Source: Porphyromonadaceae bacterium UBA7141 (GTDB lineage Bacteria > Bacteroidota > Bacteroidia > Bacteroidales > Muribaculaceae). From it: 43,798 nucleotides of DNA. The stretch is from positions 1 to 43,798 of the forward strand of contig DKWX01000060.1 in NCBI GenBank assembly GCA_002491945.1. The letters are read 5' to 3'. Under the pieces are notes generated by a model, which had not been told where the DNA came from, searched no databases, and worked only from the letters and a program-made list of their open reading frames with translations. The position numbers were made by a program, and so were the translations under genes. Below are positions 25,578-33,575 of this stretch, piece by piece (the stretch's first letter is position 1; each line of letters opens with the position of its first letter).

Positions 25578-26072
25578 TTAGTTTTTCTCTATCTCATCAA
25601 GGAGCTTGTCGACAAGCTTTACCTGCGCAGCATTGTCTTTCATCTGCGTGCGCACCATCTTCTCGGCAATCTCAATCGAGAACTTGCTTACTTCGTTTCT
25701 GAACTGAAGTTCGGCTTCCTTGCGTGACTGTTCGATCGACACCTTGGCGGCCTCAATCATTTTCTGCGACTCCTCCGAGGCCTGGCGTTTTGCCTCCTCT
25801 ATCATCTGGGTGCGCATCTTAGCCACATCACGCAACATTTCAGCCTGCCGGGCCTGTGCCTCCTCCATGTACTTCCGGGCTTCCTCACGTGCATTGTCAA
25901 GCTGCTGCTTGGCCTGCTGCGCGTATTCCACCCCCTTGTCGATTGTGTCGGCACGTCGGTCCATATTCTTCAGTATCACCGGCCATCCCCACTTGGCAAG
26001 AACCAAAAAGAGTACGGCAAAGGCGATGAACATCCAGAACACCAAGCCAAAATCGGGCGTGAATAATTCCAT
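25578..26072 (-). CDS. atpF: ATP synthase F0 b subunit
   Basis: A 164-aa stator subunit. One membrane helix (about residues 9-28, LVFWMFIAFAVLFLVLAKWG) is followed by a long charged coiled coil that should reach up to the delta subunit. No second b or b' gene is present, so a homodimer is expected. It starts 9 bases after atpE ends. Confidence 0.95.
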   Translation of the reverse strand: MELFTPDFGLVFWMFIAFAVLFLVLAKWGWPVILKNMDRRADTIDKGVEYAQQAKQQLDNAREEARKYMEEAQARQAEMLRDVAKMRTQMIEEAKRQASEESQKMIEAAKVSIEQSRKEAELQFRNEVSKFSIEIAEKMVRTQMKDNAAQVKLVDKLLDEIEKN

Positions 26073-26081
26073 ACTCGATTT

Positions 26082-26330
26082 TTACTGGATGAAGAGTGCA
26101 AGTGCCGATACGATCACTGCGAAGAGTGCCACACCCTCGATAAGGGCCGCGATTACAATCATGCTCGAACGGATGTCGCCGGCGGCCTCGGGCTGACGGG
26201 CGATAGCCTCCATGGCCGAGCTACCGATTTTACCGATGCCGATACCTGCTGCGATAGCGGCGATACCTGCGCCAAATGCTGCGCCAAATGCTGCGAGTGG
26301 CTGTACTGCAGCCAAAACCATTGATAACAT
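26082..26330 (-). CDS. atpE: ATP synthase F0 c subunit (rotor ring)
   Basis: An 82-aa hairpin of two membrane helices that forms the rotor ring. The polar loop is ARQPE (44-48) and the ion-binding carboxylate is Glu65 in ALIEG of helix 2. Gly follows the glutamate instead of the Ser/Thr of known sodium-binding rings, which points to protons, but this is not proof. Upstream is a 169-base gap with an A-rich leader on the mRNA (26367-26381), suitable for strong translation of this high-copy subunit. Confidence 0.95.
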   Translation of the reverse strand: MLSMVLAAVQPLAAFGAAFGAGIAAIAAGIGIGKIGSSAMEAIARQPEAAGDIRSSMIVIAALIEGVALFAVIVSALALFIQ

Positions 26331-26366
26331 AATTTTAGAGTAGATTAAATGTTATTGATATTTAAA

Positions 26367-26422
26367 TTTTTTCTTTTTTTTGCTTCCGGCTATTCTCTCA
26401 TTGCCATCACTTCCGGGCAATG
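26367..26422 (-). promoter_or_regulatory. Hairpin and A-rich leader before atpE
   Basis: On the minus strand a CATTGCC/GGCAATG hairpin (26399-26422) is followed by a 15-base A tract broken once by G (26381-26367). The tract lies about 40-50 bases before the atpE start. Bacteroidetes often use A-rich leaders in place of Shine-Dalgarno sequences, so translational enhancement is inferred. No promoter matching TAnnTTTG was found here. Confidence 0.45.
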
Positions 26423-26499
26423 ACAATCTGCCGTGCCGGAGCCCCGTGTCCATCAGTCGGCGGAGCGACTTTCTCTCCCCCACACTCTCCGGCTGAGCT

Positions 26500-27768
26500 T
26501 CACGCCTCTATCGACGGCTCGATGTCATGCCCCTCGCCATCCTTGTGATGATGGCCGCTCTCCTGACCGGCTGAAATGAAAAGGGCCGACAGAAGGGTGA
26601 ACACGTAAGCCTGGATAAAGCTCACCAGCACATCAAGCAGAAGCATGAATATCGAGAAAAGCACCGATACGACTACCGAAGTACCGAGAGCCGCAGCGCC
26701 GAAGGCCGCAAAGATGAATATCAGAAGCGTCAGCGTTATCACAATCATATGGCCGCCCATCATGTTGGCGAAAAGACGCACGCAGAGCGCGGCCGGCTTT
26801 GTGAAGATGCCAAACACCTCGATCATCTGCATGATCGGCAGCGGACACTTCAGGAACAGAGGCACATCAGGCCAGAATATCTCTTTCCAGTAATGCTTCG
26901 TGCCAAGCACATTGGTCACCACAAATGTGGCCACGGCAAGCACAAGCGTGATGGCGATGTTGCCTGTCAGATTGGCTCCACCGGGGAATATCACGATGAG
27001 GCCGAGCAGATTCATTGTCAGGATGAAGAAGAAACATGTGAGTAGATACGGCGCGAATTTAGGTGCCTTCTCCCCCAGTGAGCTCTTAATCACGCCGGTA
27101 TAGATGAAGTCAATGAGCATCTCCATGAAGCCCATCCCCTTGCGGGGCGCCTTCATGCCGTTGCGCGAATAATAGCGCACAACGCTCATCACTATGACAG
27201 TCACCAGTATAGCCGCTATGAAAAGGGCAAGCACATTCTTGGTGATTGATATATCAAACGGACGGTAGATCTCAAATTCCTTCCCATTGACATCAATCGT
27301 GGAGGCATCAGCCACCTCATGCGGATGAGATCCGGCAATCGCAGCATCGGCATCGGCATCGGCAGTCTGCTCCGGGATGAGCTGCACCACCTTGGTCTTG
27401 TGCTGTGTGAGATGCGGAATGTAGAAATAATAGTTTCTGCCGCCGCGCTCCACTTTATGCACCACCGGGGTAAGCTCTTCATGCTTCTTGCCGGTAGTCA
27501 CGTCTTCAGTCACAGTGACCATCGACAGTCTCGACGAAGAGAAACAGAACCACTGACCGTCCTGCGCCCGTACAATCACGGGGAGCGGTATACGGTAGAC
27601 ATGGCTGAAAGGCACCTCCCAGCCGTATCCGTCGCCAAGGTGGTGGAAAATCACTTCCTTCACGTCAAGACTCTCCTTTTCATCCTCATGGGCGGGGGCC
27701 GCATAGGCCGCCGCAGAGCTGAAAAGCAGCACCAGCAGAAGGGACAGTATTGTCAATATGCGCTTCAT
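26500..27768 (-). CDS. atpB: ATP synthase F0 a subunit with N-terminal extension
   Basis: A 422-aa proton-channel subunit. A signal-like hydrophobic segment (residues 1-24) precedes an exported-looking domain up to about residue 170, which the E. coli protein lacks but Bacteroidetes a subunits commonly have. The membrane core follows, with LCVRLFANMMGGHM carrying the essential arginine facing the c ring. The C-terminal tail is His-rich, with GHHHKDGEGHD. The frame is open 17 codons further upstream, but that would overlap atpC, and the ATG at 27768 begins the signal-like segment. It follows atpC by 13 bases. Confidence 0.94.
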   Translation of the reverse strand: MKRILTILSLLLVLLFSSAAAYAAPAHEDEKESLDVKEVIFHHLGDGYGWEVPFSHVYRIPLPVIVRAQDGQWFCFSSSRLSMVTVTEDVTTGKKHEELTPVVHKVERGGRNYYFYIPHLTQHKTKVVQLIPEQTADADADAAIAGSHPHEVADASTIDVNGKEFEIYRPFDISITKNVLALFIAAILVTVIVMSVVRYYSRNGMKAPRKGMGFMEMLIDFIYTGVIKSSLGEKAPKFAPYLLTCFFFILTMNLLGLIVIFPGGANLTGNIAITLVLAVATFVVTNVLGTKHYWKEIFWPDVPLFLKCPLPIMQMIEVFGIFTKPAALCVRLFANMMGGHMIVITLTLLIFIFAAFGAAALGTSVVVSVLFSIFMLLLDVLVSFIQAYVFTLLSALFISAGQESGHHHKDGEGHDIEPSIEA

Positions 27769-27781
27769 TGCTTCTCGGAAT

Positions 27782-28018
27782 TTAATATACACACACTGCC
27801 ACCACATTATTGTCGACATCGACCAGACCTCCCTTGATGGCCACCTTTTTCTCGGCTCCCTCCGGAGTGCGGTATTTCACGTCGCCGGCCTGAAGCACGG
27901 ATATCAGCGGCGCATGGTTCTTCAATACTGTGAAGCTACCCAGCGCGCCGGGGAGAGTGACTGATTCAGCCTCCCCTTTGAAAAGGATTTCATGTGATGA
28001 GATGAGTTCGAGTGTCAT
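27782..28018 (-). CDS. atpC: ATP synthase F1 epsilon subunit, short form
   Basis: A 78-aa protein that covers only the N-terminal beta-sandwich of epsilon (LPGALGSFTVLKNHAPLISVL). The C-terminal helical hairpin, which inhibits ATP hydrolysis in many bacteria, is absent. The stop is clean, and short forms of this kind are known in Bacteroidetes, so it is not a truncation artefact. It follows atpD by 23 bases. Confidence 0.92.
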   Translation of the reverse strand: MTLELISSHEILFKGEAESVTLPGALGSFTVLKNHAPLISVLQAGDVKYRTPEGAEKKVAIKGGLVDVDNNVVAVCVY

Positions 28019-28041
28019 CGTGCGGATTTTTGGGATTGTAA

Positions 28042-29544
28042 TTATTTCACTTCGGCAAGCATCTTCTTGCCCTTGGCTATAGCCTCGTCGATTGTGCCGA
28101 CATTGAGGAAGGCCTGTTCGGGATATTCATCCATCTCGCCGCTAAGAATCATCTTAAAGCCGCGGATTGTCTCTGCAAGAGGCACCATGACTCCCGGCAC
28201 ACCGGTGAACTGCTCTGCCACATGGAACGGCTGCGATAGATAACGCTGGGCGCGGCGCGCGCGGGCCACGACGAGTTTGTCGTCGTCAGAAAGCTCGTCG
28301 ACACCAAGAATGGCTATGATATCCTGAAGATCCTGATATTTCTGAAGCAGCTGCTTCACCTGCTGGGCCACATTATAATGCTCCTCGCCGATGATGTTGG
28401 GGTCGAGGATTCGCGAGGTGGAGTCGAGCGGGTCGACAGCCGGATATATGCCAAGCTCGGCAATCTTACGGCTCAGCACCGTTGTGGCGTCAAGGAAGTT
28501 GAACGTTGTGGCAGGTGCCGGGTCGGTCAGGTCGTCGGCAGGCACGTAGATTGCCTGTACGGATGTGATCGAGCCGCTCTTGGTAGAAGTGATACGCTCC
28601 TGCAGCGCACCCATCTCGGATGCCAGTGTGGGCTGATAACCTACAGCCGACGGCATACGGCCAAGAAGAGCCGACACCTCGGAACCAGCCTGAGTGAAAC
28701 GGAAGATATTGTCGATAAAGAGTAACACGTCCTTGCCGCCGCCGGCTCCGTCGCGGAACTGCTCGGCCACCGTCAGACCTGACAGCGCCACACGCAGACG
28801 CGCACCCGGGGGCTCATTCATCTGACCGAACACCAGAGTTGACTGCGATTTGGCCACTTCGGCCATATCCACATCCTTGATGTTCCATTCCCCTTTTTCC
28901 ATACCCTCCTGGAATTTCGCACCGTATTTGATTACGCCGCTCTCAATCATCTCGCGCAGCAGGTCATTGCCTTCGCGGGTGCGCTCGCCTACACCGGTGA
29001 ATACCGAATAGCCATCGTGCCCCTTCGCGATATTATTGATAAGCTCCATGATAAGTACTGTCTTGCCGACACCTGCACCACCGAACAGCCCGATCTTGCC
29101 ACCCTTCGAATAGGGTTCGAGCAGGTCGATTACCTTGATACCGGTGGTCAGCACCTCGGTCGAGAGCGCAAGCTCATCGAATGCGGGAGCGGGCTGGTGG
29201 ATGGGGCGAAGGTTCTCGCGGTCGACAGGAGCAAGCTCGTCGATGGCCTCTCCTATCACATTTAGCAGACGCCCCTTGATCTGATCGCCTGTCGGCACCG
29301 CTATCGGGCGCCCCAGGTCGAGCACTTTGACACCACGGCGCACACCATCGGTGCTCTCCATAGCCACGCAACGCACGGTGTCCTCACCGATGTGCTGCTC
29401 AACTTCGAGAATCAGCTCCTCACCATCCTCGCGCTCCACCTTGAGAGCCGCGTAGATGGGGGGAATATTCTCTTTTCCTCCCTCAAACGACACGTCGATC
29501 ACCGGACCGATGACTTGAGTCACTTTACCATAATTGGCGCTCAT
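28042..29544 (-). CDS. atpD: ATP synthase F1 beta subunit
   Basis: A 500-aa catalytic subunit of the F1 head. P-loop GGAGVGKT (155-162), the catalytic glutamate region GVGERTREGNDL just after it, the Walker B region DVLLFIDNIFRFTQAG and the DELSDDDKL loop of the C-terminal bundle are all seen. It is the first ATP synthase gene and starts 48 bases after nuoH. In that gap I find neither a terminator nor a TAnnTTTG box, so it is probably transcribed with nuoH. Confidence 0.97.
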   Translation of the reverse strand: MSANYGKVTQVIGPVIDVSFEGGKENIPPIYAALKVEREDGEELILEVEQHIGEDTVRCVAMESTDGVRRGVKVLDLGRPIAVPTGDQIKGRLLNVIGEAIDELAPVDRENLRPIHQPAPAFDELALSTEVLTTGIKVIDLLEPYSKGGKIGLFGGAGVGKTVLIMELINNIAKGHDGYSVFTGVGERTREGNDLLREMIESGVIKYGAKFQEGMEKGEWNIKDVDMAEVAKSQSTLVFGQMNEPPGARLRVALSGLTVAEQFRDGAGGGKDVLLFIDNIFRFTQAGSEVSALLGRMPSAVGYQPTLASEMGALQERITSTKSGSITSVQAIYVPADDLTDPAPATTFNFLDATTVLSRKIAELGIYPAVDPLDSTSRILDPNIIGEEHYNVAQQVKQLLQKYQDLQDIIAILGVDELSDDDKLVVARARRAQRYLSQPFHVAEQFTGVPGVMVPLAETIRGFKMILSGEMDEYPEQAFLNVGTIDEAIAKGKKMLAEVK

Positions 29545-29592
29545 AATACTTTATGAATGTAAGTTTACTAATTTGCTTGATTTATTGGTTGT

Positions 29593-30669
29593 TTAGAAAT
29601 GCCATCCAAAGGCCACAAACACTGCCATGAGCACGAGGTTGGCCAGTGCGAGTGGCATGAGGTATTTCCATTCGAATGCCAACAGCTGGTCGATACGAAC
29701 TCGCGGAAACGTCCATTTAAACCATATGATGACAAACGAGATGAAGAATGACTTACCCAGGAACCATACGACCGACGGGATATAGTCCATCACATTGTTG
29801 AACGCATCCCAGCCCGGCACGTGCAATGGCATCCAGCCGCCGAGGAACATCAGGGTGGCTATGCCGGAGACGATGAAGAGATTCAGATACTCAGCCAGAT
29901 AGTAGAAGCCGAACGTGATGCCCGAATACTCTGTATGATAACCGGCCACAAGCTCATGCTCGGCCTCTGGAAGGTCGAACGGACCACGGTTGGTCTCCGC
30001 TGTCGCGGCCACAATGTAAATCAGAAAGGCGATAATGGCCGGGATATGGCCTTGGAAAATAAACCATGCCGACTCCTGCCCCCATACAAGCTCCGAGATA
30101 TTCATCGTCCCCGAGAACACTACAATAGTCATGAGGGCAAGGCCGAGTGAAATCTCATAACTCACCATCTGCGCGCCGCTTCGCATCGCGCCGATCAGAG
30201 TGTATTTGTTATTGGACGACCAGCCGGCCAGAAGAATACCCAGCACACCCACCGACGAAACCGCCAGCATAAAGAATATGCCGATATTGAAATTGATGAT
30301 CTGCAGCCCATTGCCCCAGGGCAGACAAGCCAGCATCACCACCGAAGATGTAATCACGATGAAGGGGGCCAGGCGGAAGAGGAACTTGTCGGTGCCCTTG
30401 ATGCTGATAATCTCCTTGACAAGGATTTTGAACATATCGGCAAACACCTGGAGCAGACCCCATTTACCCACACGCATCGGGCCAAGACGGCACTGGAACC
30501 ATGCGCAGAGCTTACGTTCGTAGATAATATAGAAAAGTGCCAGTACGGTATAGGCTCCCAGCACGGCCACGGCTATCAGCACGCACTCTATCAGCAACGC
30601 GCCCCACTCCGGCATCAGGCCGAGCAGAAAGTCATTGAAGGCTGTGGTCCATTTTCCAAAATCAAACAT
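29593..30669 (-). CDS. nuoH: NADH-quinone oxidoreductase subunit H
   Basis: A 358-aa membrane subunit at the joint of complex I, forming part of the quinone chamber. About eight helices are visible. The conserved loop AETNRGPFDLPEAEHELVAG (in the middle of the protein) carries the acidic residues near the quinone channel, and MRVGKWGLLQ an earlier conserved loop. It follows nuoCD by 47 bases and precedes atpD by 48, which is where the nuo series is interrupted. Confidence 0.96.
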   Translation of the reverse strand: MFDFGKWTTAFNDFLLGLMPEWGALLIECVLIAVAVLGAYTVLALFYIIYERKLCAWFQCRLGPMRVGKWGLLQVFADMFKILVKEIISIKGTDKFLFRLAPFIVITSSVVMLACLPWGNGLQIINFNIGIFFMLAVSSVGVLGILLAGWSSNNKYTLIGAMRSGAQMVSYEISLGLALMTIVVFSGTMNISELVWGQESAWFIFQGHIPAIIAFLIYIVAATAETNRGPFDLPEAEHELVAGYHTEYSGITFGFYYLAEYLNLFIVSGIATLMFLGGWMPLHVPGWDAFNNVMDYIPSVVWFLGKSFFISFVIIWFKWTFPRVRIDQLLAFEWKYLMPLALANLVLMAVFVAFGWHF

Positions 30670-30687
30670 GGGTTGATAAGATATTTC

Positions 30688-30702
30688 GTTGTTGTTGTTG
30701 TT
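30688..30702 (-). repeat. AAC trinucleotide repeat in the nuoH leader
   Basis: Five tandem GTT units on the plus strand, AAC on the mRNA, in the short gap before nuoH. They end 19 bases before the start codon. Slippage here would alter leader length but not the reading frame. Confidence 0.85.
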
Positions 30703-30716
30703 GCGGTTAGTTCGAT

Positions 30717-32354
30717 TTAGCGGTCGATATCGGGTATCACGAAGTCAAGCGCCGCGCCGATTGTGATAAGGTCGGCTATCATGTGGCCCTGACAGCAGAG
30801 GTCCATCACTCCAATCAGATTGAAACAGGGACTCTGGAAATGCACACGGTAGGGATTTTTCTGACCGTCGGACTCGATGTAGACTCCGAATGTGCCGCGC
30901 GATGCCTCTACCTGCTGATACCAGTGCCCTGCGGGGAGCTTGATTATCTTGGGCACGTTGAGGGCGCGGATATCTCCGGCAGGGATATTATCGACGAGCT
31001 GTTCCAGTATCTGGCAGCTTGTCTCGATTTCACGCATACGCACCATGTAGCGTGCGAAGGAGTCGCAGCCCGTCTCAAGCACTTCATCGAATTTCAGCTC
31101 CGAATATACGGCATACGGGTGCACTTTGCGGCAGTCGCAGCTCCAGTTGGAGCCTCGTCCGCTGGGGCCGGTGATGGCATAGTTGATGGCATCCTCTTTG
31201 GAAAGCATTCCCACGCCTTTCAGACGGTTCTGAGCGATGATGTTGCCGGTGAAGAGTTTGTGATATTCCTTCAGACGCTCCGGCATGATGGCAAGCAGAG
31301 CCTTCACATCCTTCACAAAGTCAGGGTGCAGATCGGCTATCACGCCTCCTATCACGTTATAGTTCATCGACATACGAGCGCCGCATGTCTTCTCGAATAT
31401 GTCGAGCACCTGTTCGCGCTCGCGGAATCCGTAGAAGAAGGCCGTGGTGCCGCCGAGGTCCATCGCCGTACACCCGAATGCCAGCAGATGCGAAGAGATA
31501 CGCATCAGCTCGTCCATCATCACACGTATCACCTGGGCGCGACGCGGCACCTCAAGGCCAAGAGCCTTCTCGATGCATGCGCAGAGACAGTGACGGTTCT
31601 GATGGGCCGACATATAGTCCATTCGGTCAGTGAAGTGGAGTATCTGGGGATAAGTCAGACCTTCGCAAAGTTTCTCGATACCGCGGTGGATATATCCCGA
31701 CATCATGTCGACCTTGGTGATAGTCTCGCCATCCACACTGGCACGCATACGCATCACGCCGTGAGTTGACGGATGCTGCGGGCCGAAATTGACCACATAG
31801 TCATTCTCCGCGAATACCTTGCCGGGGACTTTCTTGATTTTACCCTTCTCATCCTCTACATACGAGCAGGTGTCGTCCTCGTTGACCTCATCGTCAAGGC
31901 GGATCGGATTGAGTTTCGGGTCGGCGTCATAGTCCTTGCGCAGGGGGTGCCCCACCCAGTCGTTGCGCAGGAACATGCGGCGCATGTCGGGGTGATTTAT
32001 AAAGCGGATGCCGAAGAAATCGTAGACCTCCCGCTCCTGGAAACCGGCGACGTGCCAGATGTCGGATACGGTGTGGATATAGGGGGCTTTCACGTCGTCG
32101 GCCACTACCTTTACCTCCAGGATGTCCCATCCGCGTGAGGTGCTGGTGAGATAATACATCACTCCGACGCTCTCTTTCCAGTCCATGCCCACCACGGCGG
32201 TGAGCACATCGAAACCGAGGCGGGGATCATCATGAAGCTGCCGGGCGAAATCGTGCCATTTCTGAGCCGGCACGCTCACCTGCAGACTCTCGCCACCTTC
32301 CGTAAATTCTATTTCCGGGCAGATGCCGCTGAGTATTTCCTTTATATCGCTCAT
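30717..32354 (-). CDS. nuoCD: Fused NADH-quinone oxidoreductase subunit C/D
   Basis: A 545-aa fusion of the two peripheral-arm subunits. The C part (about 1-150) carries the 30-kDa signature EREVYDFFGIRFINHPD (107-123). A charged linker (about 150-183) leads to the D part (about 185-545), which opens with YVVNFGPQHPSTHGVMRM. D helps form the quinone site next to NuoB and is related to hydrogenase large subunits, without the metal-binding cysteines. Fusion of C and D is known in several lineages including Bacteroidetes. The gap to nuoB is 64 bases. Confidence 0.96.
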   Translation of the reverse strand: MSDIKEILSGICPEIEFTEGGESLQVSVPAQKWHDFARQLHDDPRLGFDVLTAVVGMDWKESVGVMYYLTSTSRGWDILEVKVVADDVKAPYIHTVSDIWHVAGFQEREVYDFFGIRFINHPDMRRMFLRNDWVGHPLRKDYDADPKLNPIRLDDEVNEDDTCSYVEDEKGKIKKVPGKVFAENDYVVNFGPQHPSTHGVMRMRASVDGETITKVDMMSGYIHRGIEKLCEGLTYPQILHFTDRMDYMSAHQNRHCLCACIEKALGLEVPRRAQVIRVMMDELMRISSHLLAFGCTAMDLGGTTAFFYGFREREQVLDIFEKTCGARMSMNYNVIGGVIADLHPDFVKDVKALLAIMPERLKEYHKLFTGNIIAQNRLKGVGMLSKEDAINYAITGPSGRGSNWSCDCRKVHPYAVYSELKFDEVLETGCDSFARYMVRMREIETSCQILEQLVDNIPAGDIRALNVPKIIKLPAGHWYQQVEASRGTFGVYIESDGQKNPYRVHFQSPCFNLIGVMDLCCQGHMIADLITIGAALDFVIPDIDR

Positions 32355-32418
32355 ATGTATGATAAAGTCGGTAAGAATCTATACTATAATGTATGTGTTA
32401 TTATTGAGGAGCATTGCA

Positions 32419-33030
32419 TCAGCTGAGCTGGCCGCGCTGCTCGGGATGGGCGGCAAAGAATTCCTCGCGTTTTTCCTTGCGGTTGACGCCGCCGAAGAAT
32501 TTCTGCAGCTTAATCTTGCGCTGCAGCTGCATCAGGCCGTAGAAGAAGGCCTCCGGTCGCGGAGGACATCCGGGGATATAGACGTCGACAGGAAGAATCT
32601 GGTCGACTCCCGGCACCACGCAATAGCTATTTTTGAACGGTCCGCCGGAAACGGCGCAACCGCCGCAGGCTATCACATATTTAGGCTCTGCAAGCTGCTC
32701 GTAAAGACGGCGCATGGCGGGGGCCATGCGATGCACAATCGTACCCTGCACCATGATATAGTCTGCCTGACGGGGAGAGTTGCGGGCCACCTCAAATCCG
32801 AAACGGGCCATATCGTAGCGGGCGGCACCAAGACTCATGAATTCAATAGCACAGCAGCTCGTGCCGAAGCAAAGCGGCCACAGCGAGTTGGAGATACCCC
32901 AGTTGATGAGTTTGTCGAGATTACCTACCACAACGTTGGCCCCGCTGGCATTCAGTTCCTCTACAAGCTTGTCGATATATTCATTGTCCTTGAAGTCCTC
33001 ATGCTTCATCGACTTGATATTCACTGCCAT
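32419..33030 (-). CDS. nuoB: NADH-quinone oxidoreductase subunit B (cluster N2)
   Basis: A 203-aa peripheral subunit that holds the last 4Fe-4S cluster before quinone. The ligands by family position are Cys59 and Cys60 (TSCC), Cys125 (GGCAVSGG) and Cys155 (IPGCPPRPE). The ATG at 33030 is chosen; the open frame continues upstream but only through nuoA. This start overlaps the nuoA stop by 10 bases, suggesting translational coupling. An ATG at 33012 is a possible alternative. Confidence 0.95.
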   Translation of the reverse strand: MAVNIKSMKHEDFKDNEYIDKLVEELNASGANVVVGNLDKLINWGISNSLWPLCFGTSCCAIEFMSLGAARYDMARFGFEVARNSPRQADYIMVQGTIVHRMAPAMRRLYEQLAEPKYVIACGGCAVSGGPFKNSYCVVPGVDQILPVDVYIPGCPPRPEAFFYGLMQLQRKIKLQKFFGGVNRKEKREEFFAAHPEQRGQLS

Positions 33031-33392
33031 CTCAACACTCCTTTCTTCCAGGCATAGGCCAGACCTAATACAAGTATTACCATAAAGATGCCGATACAGA
33101 GAAGCGAAGTGGCGCCAAGCGAACGTGCCACGACTGCCCACGGATACAGGAATACTGTCTCAACATCGAAAATCAAGAAGAGAATCGCAAAGATGTAATA
33201 GCCGGATTTGAACTGAATCATTGACTGTCCGCGGGTCGGTATACCGCACTCGAATGTCTCCGACTTCTTCACCGAATACGACTTCGGCGAAATAAGCTTG
33301 GCTATCACTGTGGCCGCCACTACCAGCAGTATACCGGTCAGCACGGCCGTCACTGCAAGAGCGCCATTGCCTATCTCCAACAATAAACTCAT
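33021..33392 (-). CDS. nuoA: NADH-quinone oxidoreductase subunit A
   Basis: A 123-aa subunit with three membrane helices. The conserved cytoplasmic loop ETFECGIPTRGQ (44-55) and the helix FAILFLIFDVETVFLYPWAV with its conserved acidic residues identify NuoA. It is the first gene of the nuo-atp block. A promoter (33465-33496) lies about 75 bases upstream. The genes for the NADH-oxidising module (nuoE, F, G) are not in the locus. Confidence 0.95.
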   Translation of the reverse strand: MSLLLEIGNGALAVTAVLTGILLVVAATVIAKLISPKSYSVKKSETFECGIPTRGQSMIQFKSGYYIFAILFLIFDVETVFLYPWAVVARSLGATSLLCIGIFMVILVLGLAYAWKKGVLRWQ

Positions 33393-33464
33393 ATAATCTA
33401 TTAGTTATTAAACAGTTACTTTATCTCTTACCAAGCCGGAGGCGTATTGCCCCCAACCATTCCG

Positions 33465-33496
33465 CAAAGATATTAAAATTACTTAAACCGACCAAA
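33465..33496 (-). promoter_or_regulatory. Promoter of the nuo-atp block
   Basis: On the minus strand a TTTG (33496-33493) is followed after exactly 20 bases by TATCTTTG (33472-33465), a perfect match to the Bacteroidetes TTTG-N20-TAnnTTTG pattern. The start would fall near 33458, giving a leader of about 65 nt before nuoA. Confidence 0.8.
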
Positions 33497-33575
33497 TCAA
33501 AATTGCAATACTTTTCCCCGCCTATCCCCCGCAACATCCGATAGAATCGGACGTGTGCAACGAATTTAATCCAGT

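Noticed and set aside
30783..31769. Long plus-strand open frame (328 codons) inside nuoCD
   Set aside because: It is antisense to a well-supported gene, His- and Val-rich as expected for a complement shadow in GC-rich DNA, and has no family features.
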